Below are positions 12,317 to 24,769 of a stretch of DNA of 64,000 bases, piece after piece. The position numbers and the translations under genes are program-made. Position 1 is the first letter of the stretch. Each line of letters opens with the position of its first letter. A model generated the notes under the pieces. That model had not been told where the DNA came from and made no database searches. It saw only the letters and a program-made list of their open reading frames with translations. Source of the stretch: Bagarius yarrelli (lineage: Eukaryota > Chordata > Actinopteri > Siluriformes > Sisoridae); the NCBI GenBank assembly GCA_005784505.1, contig VCAZ01000136.1, forward strand, positions 844,161 through 908,160. Reading direction: 5' to 3'.

Positions 12317-12886
12317 CAGTTTAAGTTACATTTAAATTAAATTACTGAATGAATCGTCAGTTCAGAGATGTAAGCAGATAAATATCATCTACATTTCAAC
12401 ATAAATGCTATACCATTCCTTATGGTTTAAGTACAGTTAAGCCAGTGGTTATTAATATACATTAAAACATGGTTAAATAATCGTGTATCTATATGTGTCT
12501 GTACAGCGCAATAATGGTAATTGCCGGCGAACGATTCTGAGCCGAAATGACACAAGTAACGTATTCCTATCGTGTTATTGAGCCGCTTACAGCCATATGC
12601 GCACGACCCCAAACTGTGGGAGATACGGCTGTTCTGTACTTAGCCGTGTAGTCAACGGCTGTGTTGACTAGAGCTCGGGAGAGTGGGTGGGGCAAATGAG
12701 AGGGTGAAGTTACACCATGCAAGTAGCTTATTGTGTTCTGCTCTTTCTGATGGCTGTGCCTTGAACGTCTTTCAGTGACGAATGCTGTAATGTATATCGA
12801 AATACCTGAACTGTGTAAAAACCATGTTACAGTTAGTGAAAAAAGTTCTATTGCAATATTTGTTGAATTATTGTCCAGCCCTAGTT
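11747..12886. mobile_element. hAT-like non-autonomous element inside the TTAGGG-like array
   Basis: The block begins TAGAGCTGGATGATGAGGCC and ends GAATTATTGTCCAGCCCTA, an imperfect inverted pair of the common CTAGGGCTGG terminus. It is flanked by GTTAGGGG on the left and GTTAGGGA on the right, compatible with an 8-bp hAT target duplication, although the host array makes this ambiguous. It is about 1.14 kb long, AT-rich, with no transposase frame and an internal (TA)n tract. Confidence 0.6.
12249..12312. repeat. (TA)n microsatellite
   Basis: About 31 TA units, bounded by GAGA on both sides, inside the hAT-like element. Confidence 0.95.
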
Positions 12887-13240
12887 AGGGATTAGGGTTA
12901 GGGGGGAGTTAGGGTTGAGGGTTAGGGTTTAGTGTTAGTGTTTAGAGTTAGGGGTCAGGTTTGGGGTTAGTGTATGGGGTTGGTGTTTGGGGTTAGGGTT
13001 TAGTGTTAGAGTTTAGGGTTAGAGGATAGATTTAGGGTTTACGGTTTGGGTTAAAGTTAGGGTAGGGTTAAGGGTTGGGGTTAGGGTTTGGGGCTAGGCT
13101 TAAGGTTAGGGTTAGGATTTGCGTTTAGGGTTAAGTGCTAGGATAAGGGGTTAGGTTAGGGTTTGGTGTTAGGGTTGGTTTAGGGCTAGGGTTATGTTTT
13201 AGGGTTTGGGTTTAGGGCTAGGGTTACGGCGTTAGGGCTA
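12887..13240 (+). repeat. Degenerate TTAGGG-like minisatellite, block 2
   Basis: Same composition and phase of variants (GGTTAGGGTTTAGGGTTAGG-like) as block 1. The two blocks read as one array interrupted by the 11747-12886 element. Confidence 0.85.
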
Positions 13241-13500
13241 GAGATGTTGCTTTGAAATCTGGCAAGGCCGAGGAATACAGCAGAGCCAGGGCCAAACTAA
13301 AAAAGGTACCAGGAAAGCAAAGCATGCACATAAATTGAGCGTCGCGGAGCACTTTTTACAGCAACTCCGACCCCAGGCGCATGTGAAAAAGCATCCAGAT
13401 CATCTCACCACAAACCATCGATTTAGTCTCTAACAACCAGCAATGCCTTTCTCCCAGACGAGCTGACTCCTCCATGATTGCTGATGCTGACTCCTCCATC
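13241..13500 (+). mobile_element. LINE ORF2 fragment (Jockey/L2-like linker region)
   Basis: The plus strand reads RDVALKSGKAEEYSRARAKLK, then, after a stop, a segment with NSDPRRM. This resembles the conserved stretch between the endonuclease and reverse transcriptase domains of fish L2/CR1-like ORF2 (R D x A F R S G D .. Y .. A R). Short and broken; identification is by motif memory only. Confidence 0.55.
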
Positions 13501-13504
13501 CAAT

Positions 13505-13600
13505 GGATCCAATATTCAATTCAATTCAATTTTATTTGTATAGTGCTTTTTACAATGGTCACTGTCACAAAGCAGCTGTGCACAAGAATCAGAAATCAGT
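13505..13600 (+). repeat. Interspersed repeat beginning (ATTCA)n
   Basis: Starts with ATTCAATTCAATTCAATTTT, then TTGTATAGTGCTTTTTACAA and GTCACAAAGCAGCTGTGCAC. This is a very common teleost interspersed repeat end; a reverse copy of its start lies near 44770-44815. Confidence 0.6.
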
Positions 13601-14128
13601 TTGTCTCTGTAGTTGCAATTTTCTTCAGCTGTGCTATTAATGTCTTGGGATACCTGGCAAACTTCTATAAAGAACTGCTTTACACACATGTTTCATTAGT
13701 GTTTAAACACTCCTCCAAACACCTAGTTTTCTAAACGGCTCTGTTGAGGCAGAAGATGGCAGAAGTGTGGCATTACTGCTGTTGCTGCTGTGACCTGTCA
13801 TGTTATCTGATAATACAATGACCTTAAACAAATGTCAAGATGATGTGACCCCCATCTGATAAAGATTAGACATGGAGTAGTTTGATTGAGGAGTAACAAC
13901 AATGCTGGGTAAATTATTTTTAGCTTATTATTTCAACTACTATATAGTGCTGCAACAAATCAAGTTATGGTCCTAATGACTCCTGCCTTATGTGTGAATG
14001 TGCATTACTGATAAAGTTTCACTTCCTGCTAAGTGGGTTTTGGCAGTTAAACACTTTTATTTCCAATTAAGATACTGTGTTAATACTTAGCAGTACCATG
14101 TCCATCTTGAACTTTGTTACAGGCAAGA

Positions 14129-17100
14129 ATGGATCCAGACAGCCAGAGGAATCCTGATATCCCATCATCTTCACAAGAACCAAAAGCGTTTACATCAGGC
14201 ACTGAGAGCAGCTCCTCTGCATGCAGTGCACCAATTGTAGCATCAAGTAGGCCAAAGAGGCCCCAGAGAACCCACCAGGTAGAGGGATTTACTGACACAT
14301 CACAACCCGATGACCCAGTATTTCCTGAATTAATCCAAGAGAAAGTCAACACTTCTGCTCTCAGCGAGACCAAACAGCCATCAGTTCCAGCCCAACATCT
14401 CCAGGAGAACAAATCATTTAGACCCAGCGCTGCAACAAGGAGCCACATCTCAACAAGAGCAGCCTCACTCCCTCAGGCACCATCCCACAAACCGCCAGTC
14501 ACGCATTCCACCGTTTACGCTCAGAGGGCACTTTCTGTAGCTGGGACATCTGATACCAAGCCACACACTGACGATGATTTCAGGTAATTGCATTTCTAAT
14601 GCTGCTCTAGTCAACATATTCATCTTGTCACGTTCTCTCTCAAACACACCAGCAGGTAAAATGTCTATGAGTGTGAGATTGTGTGTTTAAATGGTGGCCT
14701 GGCATGAACCGTGTGTTTTTCCACCTCACTCCAGTACAACCCTGACCATGATAAAGTGTTTACTGAAAGTAAGGGAGTGATTAATGATGCCTTAAAGTAA
14801 TGTAATTATAGATTTATGTGATTTCAGAGTAATAAAATCTAGATTAAGATGAGCTCAGAGTTATAAGATCTCAAATTAATGCAATTTCTGCGATCTCGGA
14901 TTAATGGAATTTTGGATGACTATGATTTAAATGTATTAAATCCTAATTTAATCTGCGTGCGGATTGATGCAATATGAGAATAACATGATTAATGTGATCC
15001 CAGATTAATTTGATTTCAGATGAAACAATTACAGATTAATTTAATTTTAGAATAGTGCAATCTCACATTAATGCTGTCTCAGATTAATGCGATCTCATAT
15101 TAATGATCTATCAGATAAATGCAATCTCATATTGATGTGAATTTAAATTAATTTGATTTAAGATTAATGCAAAATCAGATTAATACAATCACAGATTAAT
15201 GCTATGTCAGATTAATGTCAATGTAATGAATTCCACTGAAGCGAGTACTATTAGAACCCAAAAGTTACGTTTATTTACAAGTGACAAAACAATAAACATA
15301 AACATGAACTAATCTAGACTTGACATGACTTAATTCATTTAGCTTATCTTAGCTTCTTTTTATCTTAGTTTATCTTAAACACTAGCACAAACCTAAACAC
15401 TGATTTAGCTTGATATAAACAGACTCCCAACAGCGGTACAGGGACAAACCGAGTGCGGCGCTAGCGAGCTCCGGCTCTGTGACGGCAATGTGAGCAAGTT
15501 TTGGCTTTGCAGCAGTATGAACGAGCTCCGGCTCAGAGGCGGGGCCGTGAGCGAGCTCTGACTCAACAAGCAGGAAATGAACAGGCTTAATCACATCGAT
15601 CATAACCCTAGGTCAGAGTCGTGGTGTAGTGGGGTTAAGGCGCCGGCACCCCTATGCGCAAGTTGTTGCGCTCCGGTAACCTTGGTTCGATTCTGGATCA
15701 GGTCCTTTCCGGTCCCACCTCTCTCTATCTCCCCCATTTCATCCCTCTGTCCTATCAATAAAGGCAAAAAATGCCCCCCCCCATATATATTTATAGATTA
15801 TTGCGATCTCAGATTAATGCAATCTCATATTCACGCAATCTTTGATTACTACAATCTCAGATTGCAGGCCTCTTTTAACATTTATAATGTGAACTGATCT
15901 GACAATTAGAGGAAATCATTTAAAGCCACCCTGTGACACACCTTTTCATTTTGAGCATTTAATACATAAATAATGTAAGAAATTTGCATGACTATTAGTT
16001 TTAACAGTAATCTGGCATTCTGTGTAGAAAACATTCAAAAAAACTAATATGTTTGATTGTATATTTGTGCTAGTTCTACAACACACATGCGTCTTTAAGT
16101 GCATGTGTATTGAGCTCACATACTTTACAGAAAATAAAATTAGCATTTCTCACTAAATCTATTTTTTTATCATCCATTAAATCACAGCTTCCTGCTATTA
16201 GTTGTAAAAATCAGCCTGTGATAAACCTCAGTGTGTCTCAGAGGATCCCTGCAGACAATAGGAGATATTTATAGCTATTTTCTAGCTAGTTTCTATTTCT
16301 CTCTCTGTGCCTTCACTCTGTTTGCAACCTCCCCCCCAGCGCGAGAACGGGAGGACCTCTCCGGATGCTGATTCATGTTTACAGTTAGTTGACTGAGAGA
16401 CTGATCATAAAAAAAACTTGATTAACACTCGAGAATTAACTCTTTATGTGAAAGATAATTTAAAAAGAGGAAACACACACTGCCAGTTTTCTTTTACTTT
16501 ATTTCTCTTTAACCCTAACCCTTTTTCTAACTTCATTCACAGAGTGCACATAATCACATGGAACGTGGGCTCAGCCATGCCACCAGATGACATCACTTCC
16601 TTGTTGGGGCTGAATGCTGGCGGTGGAAACACAGACATGTATATTATAGGGTAAGAGCTGCTATGCTGGTTATTTTGATCTCACCAAATACAGAGCTCCT
16701 CGTGGTAAAGGAGAATAAACGAATAATGCAAAACAAAATGCAAATAAAGAGGATGAAGAGTTTTGTTAGTCATACAGAGTTTATTGAAGGTTCATCGCAT
16801 CTATATTTTGTATAAGGGGAACTTTTGTGTCTTACCTGCAGCAGGGTTAATATGTCAGATGTGCATTACACCCTTTTAAATTATAGGACCTTTACCTATA
16901 TTCTGTGGGCCATATTATAGTTTATTATAGTGTTAATGTACTTATTGTAACCCGTTCATTTACTACTATCTCTGTTCCCTGTACCAGATTACAGGAAGTG
17001 AACTCCATGATCAATAAACGACTGAAGGACGTCCTTTTCACTGACCAGTGGAGTGAAGTCTGTATGGACACACTTAGCCCCTTCGGATACGTGTTGGTCA

Positions 17101-20100
17101 GGAAAACCACACATACACATACAAAACATAATAGCAATACAGGTAGGATTAGGTCAGGAGGTTTAAGTAAATATGTAATCATACCGTTGGGACATTGAGC
17201 ACAGATGTGAAAGAAATTTGACCAATTTCAGCGTTTTTATAGGCTTAATTTTATTTACTTGCTCAAAATTATATTTACAGCATTCGGCAGAAGTTGTTAT
17301 TAGCAGCGACTTACATTTACTGAACATTTAAGCATTAAAAGGCCCAGCAGCAGGGGCCCAGCAGTGTTAGTGCTGGAAATTGAACCTTAACCACTGAGCT
17401 ACCACTTCTTATTAACATTCCACTAAATAAACATAGTCTAAATCAGGAAAATAAATATTTCATGTTTGATGGAAAGACAATACAATGATTGATGATGATA
17501 TGCATATTTCGGTATCTCAGTATTCCAAAGTAAAGATCAGAGTGTGTGAGTGTGTATGCATGTCCCATATGCTTTATTGAGAATATTGTAACAAGGGAAC
17601 AGGTTTTGATCTGTATCTTCAAATGATCACATTCCAAAACCAACAATGACACAACCAATAATAATACAGCAAAATCCAATACTTTTAAGTAGATACTATA
17701 TTTTTGTCTAATTTTATGTTTTGATTCAATGTTAATCCAGGACTCATTGTCATTGTCAGTAAATTGTTACAGAATCAATGAATTTTCAGTCTCAAACAAT
17801 CAGGTATTTTTCAGCATTTACTCAGTTAATGGACAAAAGAGTGAAAGATTTAAGAATGGATTAAGGCAGATTTGATCATCACATACTGATGACATCAGAT
17901 GGTTATAATTGGTTGATGTTGAATCAGAATCACAGCCTACTTGGCAAAATCACTTCCAAAGCACCGACACACACGCACAAACACACACAAACACACACAC
18001 ATTTATAAATCATATATAAACACAGATACATTAATAAATAATATATATGATGATCATTCACTTTACTAATACACAACATCTAATGTTTTACATATAATTT
18101 ATTTATTATTTCTTTTCACACCAACAGAAAGGAAAAAAGAAAAAATCTTCAGGTAGTCAGTCGTCTATTATAGATGTACTATTAGACATAAGAAAATGTG
18201 TGATTATTTGCCATTTCTATTGTCAATGTAGAATCAATAATAAGATATTACATTCTAGTATTGTAAAATGAGGATATAGAGTCGTCCCTAATCATAATGT
18301 AAATCAGTACTTTAGTCAAGCTACGTGTTACTTAAACATTCTTTGGATTTTTCCCTTTATACAGGTGACGTCCCAGAGAATGCAGGGTGTGCTGCTGCTG
18401 GTGTTTGCCAAGTATTACCACCTGCCGTTTATCAGAGGCATACAGACTGAAAACACACGCACAGGGCTCGGGGGAATCTGGGTAAGTCTCGCTGATACAC
18501 AAGACATCACAGATACAAACTCAGGACCAACTCATCTTACAGCAGATTTTTGTTACAGATTTGAGTCAAGATGATCTATAACATAACAAAATACACACGC
18601 ACACACACAGCGATCTTCCTTTCATGTGCGCATGTGCGTATCTTTCTCTATGTGTCTTCACTAGTATATATATATATCAGTTAGTCTGCCAAAGCACAAA
18701 AACTATACACAATAGAAAAAGAAAGTATATTAAACAAACAGGGCTATGTGTGTGTGCATGTGTGTGTGTGTGTCTTTCTCTATGTGTTTAAGTTCAGTTG
18801 TGTTTTACTGACTGTCCCTCAGTGTGTGGCATGCAGAGATGTACTGTCCTGCTAGAACACAACTCTCCTTACATACAAAGAGAGAGAGACACACAAAGAG
18901 ACACAGACAGTCTTCTGTTCTTGTCTCCTGTTCTTCCATCCAGGGTAATAAGGGTGGGGTAAGTGCTCGGATGACCGTGTTTGGTCACGCAGTATGCTTC
19001 CTGAACTGCCACCTGCCTGCACACATTGAGAACTCGGAGAAGCGCATGGAGGACTTCGAGAGCATCCTGCAGCAGCAGTTTGAAGGTCAAGCCGCCATGG
19101 GAGTCCTGGATCATGAGTGAGACACATAGACGTACACAAAACACCATTCATTTAATCTTAGGTCTGCTCTCCACAGTGCATATGGCAAAACACCTACAGA
19201 GTTAGTTTAAATATGTGCAGTGTTCTATAGTATTAGGGCTTTTCAGACTGACGAATTTCTGTTTTCATCACTTAAGACCCTGAATTTATAACACCCCCTG
19301 GGATAGTTTTAACCTAAGTAATTAAGAAGTGGTGTTAGTGGGGCTTTTCCCCTCTGAGTGATGACACTCTCCTCAGCTGCAGGATTATTGCAGTACCAAT
19401 CATTAGTCATATAAATTGAAATAAGAATGCTTTTATACAATATTTTAACTAGTTGTCTAGCAACAGACAACCTAATTAGAAACACATTGTGGTGTGTAAG
19501 CCGTAGCTGCACTATTTGAGAGAAAATAATGATGTAAAAAAAACCCACATTAATTGATGTGAAAAAGGGGGCGATTTTTCCTTACTGATGTAAAAGTGTA
19601 TTCATCCAATCTTGAATTTTCACAAAAAGTAGGTCAGACCAGGGTATAAAAATGTACAGTGTAAAATGCTGGATTAATAAAAACCCAGAGTTAATTGTTT
19701 GTCCCAGGTGAAGTATAAGCAGTGTAACACATTTACTATCAGCCAGAAAAAATAGTTCTTGGGTCCTTATTTTGATTTTTTACAAAATGTTGGCTTTTTA
19801 TAAATATGTATATATTTTTCAGTATTGTTTTCTGGTTTGGGGATCTAAACTTCCGGATTGATGACTTGGAGATGCACATGGTTAAAGCAGCTATTGATAA
19901 TAACAAATTGTCTGTGCTGTGGGATAAAGACCAGGTAAAGAGATTCGAGTTAAAATTTGTTAAAAAATGGCTCACTGTGGTTCACAGCATGACAGAGCTT
20001 TAATATTTTTTTAATATTAAAAAACGCTTTTTATACTTAAGTACAATAAATATTACATACTTTAAAACTTTTACTCAAGTAATATTTTAAATGGTGACTT

Positions 20101-23100
20101 TAACTTCTACTAAATGTCAATTTACAGTAAAATAAAAAGTGTTGCTTTCGGGTTTGTATTGACCTCTGGTTTTTGTGTATAGTTGAACATGGCCAAAGAC
20201 ACTGAAACAGTACTGGAAGGATTCCAGGAAGGACCTTTGAAATTCCCTCCTACCTACAAGTTTGATGTGGGAACTAACACATATGATACCAGGTACAGAT
20301 CAAGTAATGTCACACCGGAACGCTCTGGACCTTCTGTACTATTAGTATGGGTTTTAATGATAGTGATAAGGTTCAATCAGATTTCTCGTGGCTGAATCAA
20401 AAAATTCTGGAGAGAGATTTGTGTCTGAAGAAAGAAACAGCGTCTGCTCTAATGTCTTCACGGCACCATATCCGCATACATTTTCTCTAAGTTTGTGGCG
20501 ATGCTGGAAAACCATATCTAGTCACAAATGTTTACTGTCACCTTACTAAAAGTCCAACTCCCATTAAAATAAAATGAATGATCTCCGAACGCTTTATTAC
20601 TGTGTGTTTTAGCCCAATAGTTGAGGTGTTTGCCTGCTAATCTAAGATTATGGGTTCAGTCTTCATCACCACTAAACTGCCACTGCTGGACCCTTGCAGC
20701 TGTAATCGTCAGAATTTTATAGCAGCTCAACTGCCCAGCTATGTAAATAAGATAAATGAAAGTCTGACTCCTCTGTCGGCCTGTGTGCTTTTTCTGCTGT
20801 ATATCCTCCTTACACAGGTTTTTAACTGATAACACTTATAGTCTGTAATTAACTGATAGAGACATTAAAGAAGGATTAAATCATCTGCAAAATGCCATGA
20901 ATGCTTATGTCAATTTTTACAAGCAATATGCACATTAGAACTGCACAATATTCAGAAAAATACTGACAAATTAAGTTCAAATTCATTAACTTTACAGCAT
21001 TCTGAGTCCAAACCCAGTCCAAACATACAGAAAATAACATTACCCATCCTGAGTTTCCTACATTTGCTCTTTTCTCCTAAAATCATTTGTATTTACTTCC
21101 TAGTGGGAAAAAGCGTAAGCCGGCCTGGACTGATCGCATTCTGTGGCGCATGAGACCAATGGCTCCAGCCAACAGTGCGTCGAAGCGTAGCTCCATGTCT
21201 GGTCTTACCAGCGGCACACGGGTGACGCAGCACTTCTACCGCAGTCACATGGAGTACACAGTGAGCGACCACAAGCCTGTCTCCTCCATATTCACTTTGC
21301 AGGTAAATCCATGGCTGAGGTCAGCGAGGAACGCAATAATCAGAACTGTGTCTTATTGTAACATACACTGCTCTCCACAGTTCCCATATAAGGTAGATGT
21401 TCCTTTGGTGACGCTGATTGTAGATGATGAATGGAGGGAGGTAACTGATGCTGTGACCAAATTTAAGGTGGCGCCCAATTACTCCAGAAGCTCCTGGGAC
21501 TGGATTGGACTTTACAAGGTACAAGTCAAAAGTCCCAAAACGCTAAGAGGTTATGCTATCTTTGTTAGGCAGGATGAGTGAGGAACAGCTGTTATAAAAT
21601 AGTTATTCCTTAAAAATAATCTTACTTTTGTTAGATGATGTAAGTCATCAGCAACCTTAAGCAGAAAATTGTAGTGGGTAGGGGACGTTCATCAAAAATT
21701 TATCAAACATTTGCAAATCCAGCACAATTAGTCTGCCACTGACCCTCAGCATATTATAGTTACATAAATACGAGAAAGGTAGATCAGGAAATCTGATGAA
21801 TGCTGTAAACAGCAGGGAATTAGTAGATCAGTGGTAAAGCCTTTGGGTTATATTTTAAATATTTTAAACCCAAAAGCCACCACTGCGCCCTTTAGCAAGG
21901 CCATTAACCTAGTATATACAGACATTTACATTTACATCATTTAGTTGACACCTGAGCCAGCAAAAAACAAAACACTCAGCATAGTCTTTGTAGCTTTATT
22001 TAGATGTTAATTTGCGCGTTTCATTAACACGACGATTGCTTAAAAATGCAAACATTTTTTCATTCGCTCCAGTTCATCAGCGCTGTTGTTTTTATATTCT
22101 GTTCATTTATTATTGTCTCTTTTAACAAATCGTCCTCCCAGTAAATCACGATTTAAAGATGAAGCAGACTGTCTAAATTTAAAAACAGTGACAACAATCA
22201 CGATGGTGGTTCATCCAATTATAATTACGGTCCTGAATTTATTGTGTGATACTGTTTAGACTATCTTTAGAATATAACTATACAGAATGCCTATTTAACC
22301 TACAACAAAAGAACAATGAAATTAAAATAAAATTCCATAAGATGCTATTTTCTTTCTTATTTGTTAGATTTGCTTTTTATGTCATTCTGTTTTTTTCCAG
22401 GTTGGATTTAAACATCATAAAGACTATGTGGGTTACACTTGGGCTAAACAGGAGGAATCTGATTACCTGAGGCAGGAGCATCACGTAAGGCACCAAACTC
22501 TAAGAAAACAATAAACCCAAATCATGTGAATTTTATTTCATCTGATTAGGTGATTTAAATTCCCACCTGTGCAGGTTTCCTTCACTGAGGAGGAGTTACC
22601 GAAGGAGCCTGGTGACTACATTCTGGGTTACTATAGCAACAATATGAACTCAATTGTAGGGGTGACTGAGCCATTCCAGGTAAATACACTTACCTAACAT
22701 TACACTGCTGTTTAAAATGACTTACTAGTAAACAAATACATCATTTATAGTGGGTAGAATAAAATGTTTCTTACTATCATGGTGATATTATCAACTTTTT
22801 AAATTTATTATAAACTTTAAAGTTACAGCAATCCGGGTAGTCTAAAATTATTAAAAAAAAAAAAAAAAAAAAAGGAAAATGTATTTTGACTGTGGCGCAT
22901 TAGCTTAACAGAAATTTTGAGAGACATTAAAGATTGAATTAATTCGGCTCATGTCTGATGTGCCCACCAAGCAGCTATTTAATTTAAATTGTTTTATTCA
23001 ACATTGTTTTAGTTCAACTTTGTATATTAAACATTTTCTCCAAAAACTTATTGACAGCCTCTGGACAAGACTTATGAATGCATGTAGTACATAGTTTCCT

Positions 23101-23974
23101 AAACGAAAACATCAAATTTTGGTGCAGGCAGAACAACACTTTGGCTTTTCACTATTTTTTTGGAGTTTGACTGTGGAGATTTGGGTTAATTCAATTACAA
23201 CAGCATCAGTGAGATCAGAAGCTTATGTCAGGTGAAGAAGCACCACAATTTATCCCAAAGGTGTTCAGTTTAAAGGTGTTGAGTCAGAGTTAGTGAGAGT
23301 TCCTCCACTCCAAAACATCCTGAACACAGAATGGAAATCTTCATGGAGATTCGGAGTTTTGTGCACGGGTGTATTGTCATACTGGAACAGTGTTTAAATC
23401 TCTTGGCTCCCACTGGTTCCATGAATAATATAATGCTACAACATACAAAGATATTCTGTATTATTGGGTTCTTTTAACTTTGTTTGGAGATTAGGGTTCC
23501 CAGGTTTCTACATACTTATGCTTTTATATTCTTGTGTATTTTAATGTGTACATTATAAATAGTTGTATAGGAAATTGATTCTGCTGTATTTTTTATACTT
23601 TTTAATTGTTTCTGATAATAAAATACATAGACTTTATTTTGTTTTGAAGTCAAAGAAAGAAAGTGACAGACACACCTTAATAAAAATTTTAAATGATTAT
23701 CTATAAAAAAGCCCACAAACAGACGCTGCTTTTAATTCTTCTTCTGCAGATTCAATTGCCCTCATCTGTCACATCCGGACTCAGTCCCTCGGACAGCTCT
23801 GATTTTACCTCTGAGGACGAGGTGAAGAAGGGCAGCAGCAGCAGCAGTAGCCGCAGTGCCACGCCCACCGGTCAAGAGGGGAACGTCCAGAAGCCTCATT
23901 CTGCTTCCAGCTCGAACGCTGGCAGCCCTGTTAAAAGCAGCATCTCCCCAGAAGCTTCAGTCTCAGGAAAATAA
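14129..23974 (+). CDS. inpp5j: Inositol polyphosphate 5-phosphatase J (PIPP), 12 coding exons
   Basis: Coding exons: 14129-14583, 16543-16650, 16988-17096, 18365-18481, 18944-19116, 19823-19934, 20183-20292, 21104-21302, 21381-21518, 22401-22484, 22575-22679, 23750-23974. Phases join without a break into 644 residues. Residues 1-151 are a Ser/Pro-rich, low-complexity N-terminus. Residues 153-461 are the Mg-dependent 5-phosphatase domain, with TWNVG (157-161), LQE (189-191), WFGDLNFRID (325-334), PAWTDRILW (401-409) and SDHKP near its end. Residues 462-572 are a SKICH domain with WDWIGLYKVGF (500-510); the tail 573-644 is Ser-rich and acidic. The 5-phosphatase plus SKICH order, the close match to human INPP5J and linkage to selenom separate it from synaptojanin, OCRL and, with less certainty, INPP5K. 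The enzyme removes the 5-phosphate from PI(4,5)P2 and PI(3,4,5)P3, mainly at plasma membrane ruffles. It is much shorter than human INPP5J (about 1006 aa) at both ends. The start codon is the first ATG after an acceptor at 14121-14122; an upstream coding exon cannot be excluded. The intron 3 donor (GTCAGG) is weak. Confidence 0.93.
14815..15225 (+). repeat. 16-bp minisatellite, main block
   Basis: Tandem 16-bp units with consensus AATGCAATCTCAGATT; at 15074-15217 nine consecutive units keep the exact 16-bp register. About 25 degenerate units in total. Lies in inpp5j intron 1 (between coding exons 1 and 2). Confidence 0.85.
15226..15611. repeat. Insert in the minisatellite with a 30-bp tandem repeat
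   Basis: Unrelated sequence interrupting the 16-bp array. At about 15457-15590 it holds roughly four 30-bp units of the form GCGAGCTCCGGCTCNGNGGCGG....GTGA, GC-rich against an AT-rich background. On the minus strand these translate to a 10-residue repeat like ASEPELVHTA in an open frame (15382-15603) with no known match. Confidence 0.6.
15612..15794 (+). repeat. tRNA-derived SINE with A and B boxes
   Basis: GTCGTGGTGTAGTGGGGTTA at 15619-15638 resembles a tRNA A box and GGTTCGATTC at 15684-15693 is an excellent B box, spaced as in tRNA genes. The unrelated tail ends TCAATAAAGGCAAAAAATGC followed by a C-run. It is not a functional tRNA: the 3' half cannot fold into a full cloverleaf. Inserted next to the 30-bp repeat block. 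Confidence 0.75.
15795..15864 (+). repeat. 16-bp minisatellite, resumed block
   Basis: Four further units of the same 16-bp repeat (for example ATTGCGATCTCAGATT), continuing the array after the insert. Confidence 0.8.
17270..17410 (+). repeat. tRNA-derived fish SINE copy
   Basis: CAGCATTCGGCAGAAG, GCGACTTACATTTA, GGGGCCCAGCAGTGTTAGTG and TTAACCACTGAGCTACCAC follow in the family order. In inpp5j intron 3. Confidence 0.7.
20610..20762 (-). repeat. tRNA-derived fish SINE copy, reversed
   Basis: GCCTGCTAATCTAAGATTAT, GCCACTGCTGGACCC and AACTGCCCAGCTATGTAAAT are the reversed landmarks. In the inpp5j intron between 20292 and 21104. Confidence 0.6.
23190..23430 (-). repeat. Interspersed DNA repeat, family also at 42425
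   Basis: Contains CCCAAAGGTGTTCAGTTTAA and a CATACTGGAACAGTGTTTAA segment; the reverse complement matches landmarks at 42580-42730 (GAACACCTTTAGGATAAACT). A short piece of the same family lies at 35555-35640. In the last inpp5j intron. Confidence 0.6.
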
Positions 23975-24199
23975 CTGTGGAAAGCTATAATTGCCCTAAA
24001 TGGGCTGGTGTGCTGATGTGGTAATTCTGTTAGATGCAGTGGCAGGATAGAGGTAGTGCTTTAGTAGCTCTGAACAGAGTTCAAGTCTTTGTGTCGCAGT
24101 CACCTGATGTAGATTCATTCTCTGATCACCTGTTTTAATCAGTGACAAACAAAGCGGTTCGAATCTGAGATTAAAAAAAAAAAGAGCAAAGCAAAGCAC

Positions 24200-24205
24200 A
24201 ATAAA
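24200..24205 (+). terminator. Probable inpp5j polyadenylation signal
   Basis: The first AATAAA after the inpp5j stop codon, 226 nt downstream. A T-rich run follows within 100 nt. Actual cleavage site not known. Confidence 0.5.
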
Positions 24206-24769
24206 TCTTCACAGACGTTTCTAAGTCTCTGTATAACTGCCAGGTTTTTCAGGTTTTTCACTAAAACGTCAGGACTCACCTGAGACATTGTTTTCTGTAT
24301 TTACCAGACAAATGTCTTTAAAGTTTACTATCAGCGTAGTAAGATGCTCTTTTATTAGCTAAGAATTATTCGGAGGGGGCAGACCCAGATACCATGATTC
24401 TGTTATTCAGGTTCTCCTGTGTATTCACTGACTTTCCCACTAAAATCATGTCCATCATCGCCTGCAGATTTGCAGCTTGGCTGTATGTGTGGTGTTGTTA
24501 CAGTGGAAAGTCAAACCTGTACAGAAATCACGTAAACAGAAACTGTACAATCAGTAAACCTGAGAGAAAAAAACCCTAATCTATCATCAAGAGTTTATCT
24601 TTCTACTAAATTACACAACAATAGCAAAGATAATCTAGTTAAACTCGTAGAGAACTGTCACATCAGCGTTCTGGGGTCTGATCAGATTTTAGTTTAAGTC
24701 TTCTGCGGAACTCCATTATCACCGCTGTTACCTTAACCATAGGGATCTCTTTTATTGATTTACCTCTCT

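Noticed and set aside
11320..13240. True telomere or chromosome end
   Set aside because: The hexamers are interspersed with TTTGGG and other variants, and genes lie on both sides.
14080..14448. A 122-codon minus-strand open frame over inpp5j exon 14129-14583
   Set aside because: It is the antisense of a coding exon with good splice signals and frame on the plus strand.
15612..15700. Functional tRNA gene
   Set aside because: A and B boxes are good but the acceptor stem and 3' half do not fold; the tail is of SINE type.
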